Part shown: positions 36,901-48,000 of the stretch, in pieces
How positions within the stretch are numbered: position 1 is the first letter of the stretch
Layout: every line of letters starts with the position of its first letter
From: Sphagnum compactum
Taxonomy: Eukaryota; Bryophyta; Sphagnopsida; Sphagnales
NCBI GenBank assembly: GCA_965153455.1
Contig: OZ234501.1
Location: forward strand, 12,896,001 to 12,960,000
DNA length: 64,000 nt
Reading direction: 5' to 3'
Program-made: the position numbers and the translations under genes
The notes under the pieces: generated by a model
What the model saw: only the letters and a program-made list of their open reading frames with translations
Database searches by the model: none
Told to the model about the DNA's origin: nothing

Positions 36901-38040
36901 CCAGAAATGCCAAAACCTGATCAAGAATCCTCCTTTTTCAGAAAAGCTCAAAAACTTAATTTTTCCTGCAGAAAGGACCTCTGCATGAACTTCCTTTTTT
37001 TGTTTCTGTGTCAGGAATATGGTCATTCTTCAAAACGGCTAAAAGTCAGACATGGCCTCGCAAAGGGGAAGGTGGAGACTCAAAAGTATAGTAAAGCCAA
37101 CCTGTTGAAAATGACTGAGATTGAGCTCAGCCACCATCGTAGGCCAAGAATAACCCGACGGACTTCCAAGTCCAAGATCAGCAGAAATTTAGGGGCTGCT
37201 CAAACCAAATACACCATGAGTGTCAGAAGAAATGTGCTGACTTCAGCTAGAAAATCAAGGAGATTGAATTTTTCAAGTAAAAAGCAGGTTACTGTTTGGG
37301 CACCACCCATGAGGAAGAATGGTCTCCCACATCCAAATAGACTGGCTTTGGTTGTGGCAACCCCACTAAAAGAGTGTGCAAAGAATTTTGAAGAACTACT
37401 AACTCCTCTGACCCAAAACCGAGGAGAAGTAGCACTTGGGAGACAAACTCAAAGGTGTTTACGTTCCAAGGTAAAAACTTATGCTGAATATGACTATTTC
37501 TTTTTCCAATAGATGCTACTTCATCACCTTTGCTAACCAAGGATTTCCTATTTCCAAAGAATCAAACTTCATTTTCATCTCCTGTTCATTCTTGCAGCAA
37601 CTTGATCAAAGGTGAACATGATTGGAAGGAAAGACAAGGGGTCTATGTCTTTTCATGCAGTAGAGCAGGACTTTGCTTATTCTCTTGCGATCATATTCAA
37701 GTTTTGTACAAAGTTTAAACCCATACTTTACAGGAAATTTGGTTAAGACCTCAGTAAAATACAACTCATTGAGAGACTTCTGAAATATATCAATCAGGAC
37801 TCCTAAGACTTGAGTATAGGCCAAAGGTGTTGCAGCAGGTTTTTTTGGAGATAAAGAACCTCACACTCCATGGTTTCACACTCATGGACTCTCTAAAAAG
37901 CCATGACTTAGTGTTTATTAGGAAGGGTTATCCTCAGCTCCAATCAATGATGTTGTATTCCTATTTTGCAGGTCACTAAGACAATTGTTACACGTAGTGA
38001 CAAGCGCCAACTGAGACACAGGACTGCTGGAGGCACATGA
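30934..38040 (+). CDS. Agenet/Tudor-domain protein, Arabidopsis G2484-1 type
   Basis: Seen: eleven exons keep one frame: 30934-31946, 32189-32942, 33062-33117, 33265-34355, 34854-35225, 35453-35561, 35876-36089, 36271-36338, 36774-36874, 37015-37470, 37972-38040 (stop), about 1430 residues; the first exon(s) upstream are unknown. The first half is acidic and Ser/Glu-rich. About 33980-34230 encodes DYQMDKQLQQAQCLAQDAI and an Ala-rich INKAAAAAAKAIAEASNE helix, the conserved coiled region of G2484-1-type proteins. Two agenet modules follow: GSHVEV..GGWFSAKVLV..ALLLYDEL..NEWLPV and GSHVWLVGDHVDAFIQDGWWEGIVKV..ITVYFPG..KLQNLRPSMIWADGQW. The C-terminus is Lys/Arg-rich. Known: agenet domains are Tudor-like and often bind modified histones or proteins. 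Inferred: nuclear chromatin-associated factor. The junctions around 33062-33265 are the least certain. Confidence 0.8.
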
Positions 38041-41000
38041 CTTGTGTATAAGTTATACAACACAATGAACAATGTATGACTCATCACCAACAGGAAAGTC
38101 TCACTACTTTTTTTTATCATGCAGCAAATAGACATATATGAGAATAAATGGTGAAATTGTTACTAATCCCATGTCATCAACTGTGTAAACCTCAATGTCA
38201 TCTGTTTAGAACCCTGTCAGTGATTCTCTCTATGGTGTGGTGTGTCATCAGAGGCTTGAGGATGGATGAGGCGATGAAGTTTCAAACATACTGTGGTGCA
38301 TCAGTTTGTAGCTTGACACAATGCCATCAAGCAGATCCTGGACAGGTTTGGAGACGCAGTCCTTAGCCCACACATGGACAAACAGAAATATAGTGAGCAA
38401 ATCCACATGTTGTTTCTTGCGTATGTCCCTCACATCTACAGACTAGTTAGACAAAGTTTTGGCAATCCTGTTTCAGATTTTTGTAGGCAGATAGATATCT
38501 AAGTTTTGTGCACATTTTAATGCTCTTGAATCTTTTGTCCTGATCCAAGATGATTGTCTCAGAGAGATGCAGTAAATAGCTTGAATATGTGTGCCATCAT
38601 TCTGTCATCATCGCTAACAACACTGATCATGGCTGAATCAGTTCAATATCACCCACCTTCACTTCCATCATGAACTCTGATTGCACAAAACTCTGTTGTT
38701 CATTGAGAAATATGCACAGATGTACTCTATCTGCATGCATGTGTGTACATGTGTGTGTGTGTGGGTACATATATTGCCTCTTATGCTGAGCTTTACAGTT
38801 GTTTATTTTTATACTGAAAACTGGAACCTGCCGCATAGCTAATGATGCTTTTTGCCTTCTTTGGAATGCAACTTGGAAACCTAGCATGGTAGAGAGAGAA
38901 GAGCTTCTTTGCAAAAAGAGAAAAACTTCCAGTTAGTTTCAGTATATGCATCTAATGAGGCAAAAGATGGAACCAAAATCTTTGCCAAAAAGGAATCAAT
39001 TTAAACTTTAAAAAGTTACACTAGTACGCTAGTACGGTGTTGATGCAACCATCATTCTGTCTGGATTATTTGGAACCTGCACATAATTTCCCTGCCACCC
39101 AAAACACATAGCACCAAAACACATCTTCAATCAATTACATCATATTGTGGCTCACACACCCAACCAGGTGCATTTTACTCCATTTAAACCACATCTTCTA
39201 CACAAAGATCTTTCTGATTTGTAAACAATCAATTTCAATATACAATAACATATCACAGCTAACACCCAAACAATAACGTAGATTCTCTGTAAAATTGCAT
39301 CTCCTATGTACACACGAAGAACATTCCGAATTCTAATACGAATTACCAAATCACTTTTTCTCCTGCACAATAAGCATTCTGGTTCTAACACAAGCACCTA
39401 ACCACATCCGTATTTTCTTTTTATATATAAATGTCTTTGATTTTGCAAAAGTGGTGAGTTTTTGCTGAAAGAACATATCTTACATTGGCAAAATTGCATT
39501 TTTCCAAAAGAGTTCTTGCAACAAATTTCACAAAATTGAGAAATTTTGCCACAAAATTCTTATTAAACCACATGCCAAAATAATCATAATAGAATAATAA
39601 TAATAATAATATTTCCTCTCATCTTGCTACAGCTTCAGCAGGCATTGAAATTTGAAAAATCTCAAAAAATAACTCCAGCCCTCACCCCATGGTTACCTGA
39701 GACATTTCCCAACTCATTCCACAGTTATCTGGTTTTGCGCGCGCACACACACATACACACAATTGTTACTTTACATGCGGGGCAACAATTGATGAGTGCT
39801 CCCCAAAAGTAGAGAAGGCTAGTTTCAAACATACAAAATCATTTGTCCCTTGACAGGCCCTCTATTTTGGCCTGCATCATTGTCTACTACGTTCAATATA
39901 AAATGTTAATTATTTTCAGATTCAAGCAACATCAGGGTCCTTCTTTTCCAAAACCCCTCTAAGAACTCGTCGTGGGTGCAGATAAGAGGAATGATGATCA
40001 ATATTGGCTGCCTGCCTATCATGCCAAGATGTATACCATTTGATCTTATCAAGTTGTGCATGTTTTTATGAGAACATTTTCATATTTTATCCTATGCTAC
40101 AATGTCATGAACAATTTTAAAGGTTCCCATAAATTGCAAGGATATTTTTAATTCATATAATATGAAATCATTAATTTTTCCGTGTAAGTTTATTAAGATT
40201 TATCATCAAACATTGACATTTCCAATGAGAACAATGTTGATTTTCTATCCATATAATTAATAATGTTCCAAATTGAATATTTAATTAATAAATTTCCAAA
40301 AAAACTAATCTAAAGATCACAAATTTAATCAATCATTAATCCATAAAAGGTTATTTTCATTCAATAGAAGAATTATGCAAAGGTCTTTCTATATATTTGT
40401 GATACAAAAATTTGGATTGTCAAACATGCCATTAATTCAATAAATTCTTAGTATTCATTGATTTTGTCACAAGACACATAAATTTACTTTAGTGTATTTT
40501 TCATATTATGTTCACAATCTTGTAACAATGATCAAATAACATTTTGCATGTATAATGTCTTGTAAACACTCATAAATTTTTATTCAATTTTGTCATAAAT
40601 TGATTTTACAATAGAACAAAATGTTCAATGTGGATTTTTAGAATAATATTCTTTAAAAATATTATTTTCCAGCCATTATTTGATCAATTTTCTTTTGTAT
40701 TATTGCACTTTCAAAAAAATTATAAGATAATTTGACAAATATGTAGATTTTAAATGTTTAAGTTTTGTCTTTTTATTTTGAAAGACGAATATCAATGTCA
40801 CTTTAAACATGCTTGTAAAGGTGTAAATGGGTTCATATCATATGACTTGTGCTATATAACAATGATGCAATGCACAAAACTTGATGAAATGATTAAAACA
40901 CTTATCAAAATACATAAGAAAAACATTGTGGGAGAATAACCCAATTTTCTTTTTTTGGTTCATTAATTCTTTCAATTGTTTCATTTCACCTGATGCACAA

Positions 41001-41478
41001 CTAATGAGATGAACATTACGTGTTGTGTAACGAATTAAGTAAGTGCAAATCATAATGAAAGAGAAAAATATGTGCATGACCCAAACATGAAAAACTCATG
41101 ATCAAAAATGTTCTATTAAAAATCACAATTTATATGATAAAAACACAATTCTACACAATTGTAAAATTTTAATGCTATGGTCAAACTTTGTTCTTGTTTT
41201 GTATTCAAAACACATTTTTATTAAATCATTACCAAACTCATAACATGTTTTCCCATTTGTTCCTTTTTGCCATTTGTGTAGATGACTTTCACATAATATT
41301 TACATAATTATAAAAAATCACACAAAATTTATACAATTTATGATTTATAATTTTTTAAAAAAATTGAGTATATAAATAGTATCAAAATAACTACATCACG
41401 ATTGTTTTCACATGCTAGATGGAAAAGACATTTTTCCATTTATTGAAATGCACCAGGAAAAAAAAAGAAAAAAACAAG
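38041..41478. other. Intergenic, AT-rich, no gene seen
   Basis: The first few hundred bases are probably 3' UTR of the agenet gene. GT runs lie near 38735-38765 and a CA run near 39740-39760; an ATA/TAA run lies near 39593-39612. From about 40000 to 41400 the DNA is strongly AT-rich with no open frame that resembles a protein family. Confidence 0.5.
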
Positions 41479-41485
41479 AAAAAAA
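41479..41485 (-). terminator. Pol III terminator of tRNA-Gln
   Basis: Seven consecutive T on the minus strand, 31 bases downstream of the tRNA 3' end, followed by more T runs. Known: runs of four or more T end Pol III transcripts. Confidence 0.6.
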
Positions 41486-41515
41486 TGTTGAATAAAGCAT
41501 AATCATTTCATAGAA

Positions 41516-41586
41516 GGTCCCGGCGAGATTTGAACTCGCGTTACTGGATTCAGAGTCCAATGTCCTGACCACTAGACTACGGGACC
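41516..41586 (-). tRNA. tRNA-Gln, anticodon CUG
   Basis: The minus strand folds as a 71-nt cloverleaf: acceptor stem GGTCCCG/CGGGACC (7 of 7 paired), D arm with TCTAGTGGTCAGGA, anticodon stem TTGGA/TCCAG enclosing CTCTGAA (anticodon CTG), T stem GCGAG/CTCGC with loop TTCAAAT. There is no intron and no encoded CCA, as expected for a nuclear gene. The A-box and B-box promoter elements lie inside (TAGTCTAGTGG and GAGTTCAAATC). The sequence is close to other plant cytosolic tRNA-Gln genes and looks functional. It points away from the plastid-protein gene that starts at 41694. Confidence 0.96.
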
Positions 41587-41693
41587 ATTGACGAACAGCA
41601 AGGTCACAAACATTTGTAGTCAACTAATTTTACACAAGTACTGGTGTCGTCTGTTTCCTAAGGGGCCCGTTTCTGCATTTGCGAGCAACAGCG
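41587..41693. promoter_or_regulatory. Shared 107-bp spacer between tRNA-Gln and a divergent protein gene
   Basis: The tRNA 5' end and the protein start codon are only 107 bp apart and face away from each other, so the Pol II core promoter and 5' UTR of the protein gene must fit here or overlap the tRNA. No clear TATA box is seen on the plus strand. Confidence 0.5.
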
Positions 41694-43016
41694 ATGGCGA
41701 CGGTAGCTTCTTATCTGCGACCGACTGTCTCTTGGCAAGGACCCTTTACCTTTCTTCGCAAGAACCCACTACCTCAGTCGCTTCCTCCACCTCCTCCTCC
41801 TCCTCCTCCCAGGATTATTGTTTGCTTTACTTCCGTGAGGTTATTAGTGTCATCTTCTTCCTCCTACGGTTGGTACTTGGAGGTCTGTGACAAGGAGATA
41901 GTAGAGCGACAATGGTGGGACGGCCGGCAGCAATTAAGATGGGGAAGACAGAGTGGAGGGAGAAAGAAGACTATGCGGGTGTGGAGTGGAAATGGATCTT
42001 CGGAAGACGCAGGAGGAGGAGGAGGAGATGCATTGGGAGTTGAGGAAAGAGTAGGAGAAAAGGAAGTACTTGGATTTGATATCAGCAGACTAGAGGCTTA
42101 TAGCGAGAGGGCACCTTCTGAAGTATTGCGTGTGCATGCCATGGTTGATGATGAAGAAGACCAGGTTATCATCTTCAAGGTTCTTCTCTCTGGCTCTCTG
42201 GCTCATCTCCCATTTTCTCCTGCAAGGAAGCACACAGTAGAATTCTGCCCAAACCCTAGTCCTGATCTCTTCACCAGAAACAAAAACAACAGACTTTGAG
42301 CTTCAATCCCCACTTTAGAATGTGGTGCTTAAACCCAAACCTTGTTCTCAGAAACGAATCTCCTGATCCTCGTCTTTAACCTTAATGCCTGGAACTAAGA
42401 ACTGTAGAGCTGCCCTCCTTTAAAATATTAGCTCATTCTCAGTCACCAAATTCTCACCAAACCTCAGAAAGGTTTCATCTCGAGTGCTATGCAATGAGAT
42501 TATTTACAGTATCCTACCATAGTGACTGAATTCTGTTAAGTCTCTGTGTGAATTGTGTGTACCTTCAAATTTCAACATTTGTAGATGATGATAACATCCT
42601 GCTCCTCCTGTTTGCATGAACTGTGAGTTGAGTTATTGACTACCATTATGACAACAAGACATAAACTAGCAGCTTAAGCTAAAGCCCATGAAACAAAAAT
42701 TGGCTGTAAGGAATGCATGAAGAAGCTTGTGGGTGTAGATTGTCAACCTGAATGGTGGGAGGTATTTCTTTTGCTGGTTCCAGATTCATGATTCGCTTGC
42801 TCATGAGCGTCAATATGGAATATGATGCAGGGCTTTTCATCTTCCTTGACAAGGGCAACGGCATATGATCCTGCAGAACCTGTGTTGCCCTCAACAGCCA
42901 TGGTGCAAAGCATTGACCGAATTCGAGGGCCTTATAATCCATCCAAGCTGCGGTTCATCAAGAAGGGTTTGAGCTGGGAGGAATTTCAAGAGATTCTCAA
43001 GGAGCAGGGGATCTAG
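41694..43016 (+). CDS. Plastid-targeted protein with conserved C-terminal domain (DUF7734-like)
   Basis: Seen: exon 1 41694-42179 and exon 2 42831-43016 join in phase 0 (GT-AG, 651-bp intron) to give 223 residues. The N-terminus MATVASYLRPTVSWQGPF, followed by Arg/Ser/Pro-rich sequence, looks like a chloroplast transit peptide; a long Gly/Arg-rich variable region follows. The conserved part begins near residue 140 (SEVLRVHAMVDDEEDQVIIFK) and crosses the junction into GFSSSLTRATAYDPAEPVLP, IQSIDRIRGPYNPSKLRFI and KGLSWEEFQEIL. Known: plant plastid proteins carrying a domain labelled DUF7734 have this kind of FSSSL..DP..VLP..SIDRIKGPxxPS..EYIEKGL pattern; I recall this only loosely. Function unknown. 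ATG chosen because it is the first in frame after the spacer. Confidence 0.7.
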
Positions 43017-44088
43017 ATTGAGGCACTGACAACATCTTCTAGATTTGATCTTTGTACTCTATTCTCAGGGCATAATTGAGTCTCCATACTCTCGAGCTGA
43101 AATCTTGATGGCTTTTGCGTGTCTACACTTGCATGGGAAAAATGCACTTCCCAATCAAGTGTAGAGGATCCTGAACTTCTTACAAAGTTTGTAGGCTGGC
43201 TGGTCTGGTTGTAGTGGCATTACAAAGAGAACCAAGAAACCTCTTCAAAAAGCAGATTTAGCATTACTTCCTTTCATGTTCAGAAATGTTTTGAGCTGAA
43301 TCCACTGGAAGATGGTGAGATGACACATCAAAGGTTGCATAATTGGCATCCTTCAATCTGTGCATCAAAGCCAACCAAAGTTATCCAGAGATAATTTTGC
43401 CTCTCTTTTCCACCAAAGATGATTGATCTATGACTCCTTCAGAGCCAGTTATCCACTACAGTTATGTTATATCTTAACTTGACATGATATTACTGAGATT
43501 TTGATGGCAAGTCTGTGAGCAGAATGCAAATATGGTCATCAAATTCATGTTCCAATTATCCACCACATACTAGACCCTGTATGAAAATGAGAGACATACC
43601 TGTGAACGTTTTGTTGAGGAGAAATGTTTCCATCAGCTTCCAGTAAACAAAGAATAACCTCCTGCAAGAGAGCCCATTGCCCTGCAGGATTGAAATTTAC
43701 AGATATAAGCTCTTAGAGTGACATTGCTGCAGAGTCTTCAACTTCAGCAGACACTGTTAACACTTGTATTCTGTGTGAGAATGGAGTCTGGACAAAATCA
43801 GAATCCCTGCCCCAGACATGTTTCTTGCAATCTTTACCTTGTCTCTACCAAACATGTTTATATGCATGTCTCCAAACAACTGTGTAACTCTGACAACCCT
43901 TTCAGAATCTGTGTTGGAAGCAAAGGAAGCGACAGGTGATCTCTATTTGCAACTCCAAATCTTGTAAACCTAGGGTTCACAGAAGAGGCCAGTATCTGCT
44001 GAACAAGTATCTTACTGCAACATTGCACATGGACTGCACAATAACACTTGTCTGCTTCAGTTGTGATGAGTAGCCTTTTACAACTTCT
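43017..44088. other. 3' flank, no gene seen
   Basis: Probably the 3' UTR of the plastid-protein gene and, toward 44088, the downstream side of the minus-strand GST fragment. No family match in any frame. Confidence 0.4.
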
Positions 44089-44364
44089 TTGTAGTTTGAC
44101 TAGAACAGGCATAAAAGCAACATCTGCAATAGAGAGCTCAAAGCCTGCCATAAGTTCTGTTGTTTCAAGCTGCTCTGCTTCTTCATCAAGATGATCAATC
44201 AAGAGCTTCTCATTCACTGAGAGAGTCTCACTGGAGCTTGTTAAGGAAATTGTTGACAAGATCCGGTCCTTAGCCATCCTGGCTATTGCAACTCGCCTGT
44301 TAAACCTGCTGAAGAAATGAAACATTCTTTCAGAGAGACGGCACGATGTGAAGGCCGGGTGCAA
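44089..44364 (-). pseudogene. TCHQD-class glutathione S-transferase, C-terminal domain fragment
   Basis: Seen: the minus-strand frame reads HPAFTSCRLSERMFHFFSRF then NRRVAIARMAKD, later LLIDHLDEEAEQLETTELMA and FELSIADVAFMPVLVKLQ. Known: plant TCHQD-type GSTs have an alpha-helical domain with VVIARMAES, HLLRLLDEVETKLEGTTYLAG and FTMADVMLIPVLARL. The match covers the middle of that domain in order. The N-terminal thioredoxin-like part with the catalytic site, and the RRRPSY-like C-terminus, are not found nearby in either strand. Inferred: either a relic fragment or part of a gene whose other exons have diverged beyond recognition. The short spacing between blocks argues for a fragment. Confidence 0.5.
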
Positions 44365-44529
44365 AATTCCAGCCTCTTATCTTCCTGCAGAAGGACAAGA
44401 ATCGAGTTGGAAGCCATTATCAGAAGCATGAATTGAGCATCCAAGATGATGTTACAGAGAAAAACTACACTACACTTTGCAGAACAAACACCAGCTCTTC
44501 GCAAATATTGAATGCCAGAACAAACATAC

Positions 44530-45098
44530 CTCAATCCACGACGATCCCGCATCAGAATCTCGTCCCGATTCCGTCAAGAAGAAGCTCTAAACGCATCAAG
44601 ACGATAATAAAATCCGGCGGAGACGGACCAGACAACAGCCTAATGAGACGGCGAACCAACGCCGGAAGAAGCTTAAGAATCAAGGCTAAACTAATGCGAA
44701 AATACTCCAAAAATTTTACGTCAAACGAAACATGAGGAACAAGCTCACCATACACCAAGAACTTCGCACCAACTTGTAGAGGCCAAATCAGCCGTCTTTA
44801 CCAAGTTCGAGGCGGAAGGAGAACTCTGAAAGACGACGTGATCATGAGAAATGGATTCGTGGATGGATGGGTCAGTTGCAACTGCTGCTGCTGTCTGTCT
44901 GTCTGTCTCTCAATGAGACCCATCGTCTGCTGCTACATGTTTGATCAAGGCACGAAATTACACAGTTTTCAACTCACATGTGATGCGCTGTTGAAAATTG
45001 CACCAAAAAGGTTCAGTAGCATGGTGTTTGAATTGGAGATTTGGTAATAACCAGCGATCGGAGGTTGCGCGTGATCTGAGTTTAAATCGGTCGTCTCA
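44530..45098. promoter_or_regulatory. Upstream region of CFAP43
   Basis: A less AT-rich, CGA-rich stretch between the GST fragment and the CFAP43 start. It includes TGTC repeats near 44895-44910. A minus-strand open frame (44552-44758) overlaps it but has no recognised relatives. No core promoter motif is evident. Confidence 0.3.
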
Positions 45099-48000
45099 AT
45101 GGCCAATCCTGTGTACGTAGTTCAATGCGTTGTTGAGCTCTACGATGAAGAAACTCTAAATGGAATTGTATGCATAAGAATTCCAGTATTTCAATTGCAG
45201 CTTTCAGCTTTTGAAAGCTTTAAGATTTCGTCCAAAGTCGGAGTTCGAAGTCCGAGTATTGAATGCCTAGTTGAGAAGCTGGAGAAACAATGCTTTTGTT
45301 TTGTGTTTTTTGCAGGTACGTGGTCGGGTACGAAAGCACACCACTGCATTATGTCGACAATGATACCGCATTGGCGATTTGCGGCAACTCCGTGTGCCAG
45401 TACTCGCTGTCGGGAGGATTCAATACTCATCTCATGTGGGGTCCTGGAGTCGGCATTCAAACCTCGACTCTCCATCCCCGCCACCATTGGCTTGCAATCT
45501 CAGAAAAGGTCTATATAACAACAAAAGATGCACCAAAAAATCGGCAAATCTCATCACGAAATGCAAAAATCTCTCTTGCATGGACTGTGCTCAAAATGCA
45601 CCAAAATTCCATATATTTCATCACTAAATGCAACAATCTCTTGCATGGACTGCGCTCAAAATGCACCACAATTCTGGAGATATCATCATCAAATGCAACA
45701 ATCTCTTACATGGACTGTCTGTAAAAGCCAGTTACTTGATAGTATCTAGGAAGTAGAAATCCAATTTGAGAATGAAGAATTTTGAAGTGCATGCATGCAG
45801 GGATTACAACCTTCAATCCATGTGCATGATATCCAGAACGAGAACAAGGAGGTTGCAACCTTAACTGGTAAAATCTTGCACTTCTTTTGATTAAGAAAAC
45901 TCTCTATTTGAGCTCAGATAGATGTGCACTCTTAGCTTTGTTTCATGCATGCTTTGTCCCTTTTTCTTTTGCTTCTTCAAAAGTTCTTCACGTATCTCTT
46001 CCCACACGTTTGCAGTTTCTGCAATTTTGCAGATGTGGCAGAATTGGAGGTTTTGGTTTTGGCTTTCTCAAGAACATCTTGGCGTTTTGTTACTGCTTCT
46101 GGGGAACCTGATTTTCGCTTGGTGAGTGGTACATTATTTTCTCATGCTCCTTCCTTCCTTCTGTCTCATGCTTCTCCTTCTTCTTCTTGAGGGAATCCAT
46201 GATGTACAACACTTTCGCCCTAATCTGAATACTGACTGAATCTTTCCTGTTGAAGAGTTTGGGCCACCACAATTTTTGTGATTGTAGGTGTTATGGGACC
46301 TTGATCCAAGCAAGGGAAGCACTAAGATGATAGAAGGAAAGATGGGGAGTGTTGTGGACTTCATAACGTTCAGTCCTACTACTGCAGATCGAATATGTGT
46401 CAGTGGGATGGGACAACTCTCCATCTGGACATATGAGCAAAACTTCCATGTCTGTGACCACATCATATTTCAATAAAAAACCTTTCACATTGGCATTTGT
46501 TTGTAATGCAGCATATAACATCTGCAAAATTCAACCTTTCCTGTCTGTGCCTCAGATGAGCAGTGGTGTTCTGGATTCTTGGCAGACTTTTCAGAAGCAA
46601 AAGAATATTGCGTTTTAGACTTGAAGAAGGGTCTTCACAGACTTGGAGATTTAGGGTTCTGTGATCCCCTTGATATTTTGTGTTTAGCTTTCTGAGTGGA
46701 TTCTGTGAATCTCTGTTTTTCTGTTTTGTTTTGTTGCAGAGGACGACATTCACTTCCAAGACATTGTTTGCCACACCTCATCAATCATATGCTCATGCAT
46801 GGGCATCAACAGGTGAAACTCTGTATGTTGGATGTGTGGAGGGTCAAGTCCTCAGCTTCAATGTTGAAGATTTGCCTTCTTTGCCTGCTGCTGTACCAAA
46901 AGCAAATCCACAGACAGGCTTAATGCCTGAGAACAATCAAGCAGCAGCTAAGGCAGCAGTGGTGAACACCACACCTGAATTCAAGCTACTGATTACTCTC
47001 TCAAGTGCAGAGAAGATAGTGGGTCTGTGTGTTGGACAAAATCACATGGTGATTGTTGGGATCAGTGGGTGTTGCCACTGGCTTGGCTTTCCGGTCAAGG
47101 TGAAGAAGGCAAAGGCAGTTGAGGTTGCCACTGGGGGGAAGGGAAAGAGAAAAGGAAGGCCCAAGAAGGGTGAAAAAGTTTTTGAATCTGCTGCAGATGA
47201 TGAGTATGAGGCAGTTGACTTGGATGATTTCAGAATTGTTGAGGAGTTGGATCTGGCACTGAGTGAAGTGACAAATGTGCAGTACCGTGAAGATGAAGGA
47301 CAGTTACTTCTGGGATCTTCAAATGGTTCGATCACTACAGTTAAGGTCAATGCCCAGCAACTACAGCTACAGCTGACCAAAAGGCATGATGATGATTCAG
47401 CTGCTGCTTCTACTGAAAAAATAGTGTCCATGCAGTGGCAAAGCAGCTTTCACAGTGGAAGCATTCTGGCTATGGGAAGCCTTAGGTGATTGCTCTATGT
47501 TTGATGTTTCCATTGCTGCTGTGACAATTGATTCTAGTTATGCCAAGAATTGGATACTGAGTTTCTCAGAATCCAGTTTTCTTCTGAATCTCCAAATTTT
47601 GTGATCTTTGCAGCACAGGGAAGTTGTTGGTGACGTGTGGCAAAGATGGGACAGTGAGAGTGTGGATGGCAGACAGGGGAAAGGAAATGTCTCGGCATGT
47701 TTTCCAGTCACCCCAAACATGCATATGCATTAGTCAAGCCAATGTGAGTAAAGCACATGTTCCCAAATCTTTTGGAGCTTTGGCATGGAAAATGACTGAG
47801 ACAAAGAGGTGATGCAAATAACATGATAATCATGCAGCCCACTTCTCAATATTTGCAGAATATCGTGGCAACAGGATCAAGCAGTGGTATCATGTGGGTA
47901 CTCAAACTGGAACCCACAGGTCACTCAAATCTTGTTAACCAGATCAAGTTGCATGCTGGTGGACTTGACCAGGTATGAAAGCAAACTCTTAAGAGTAGAA

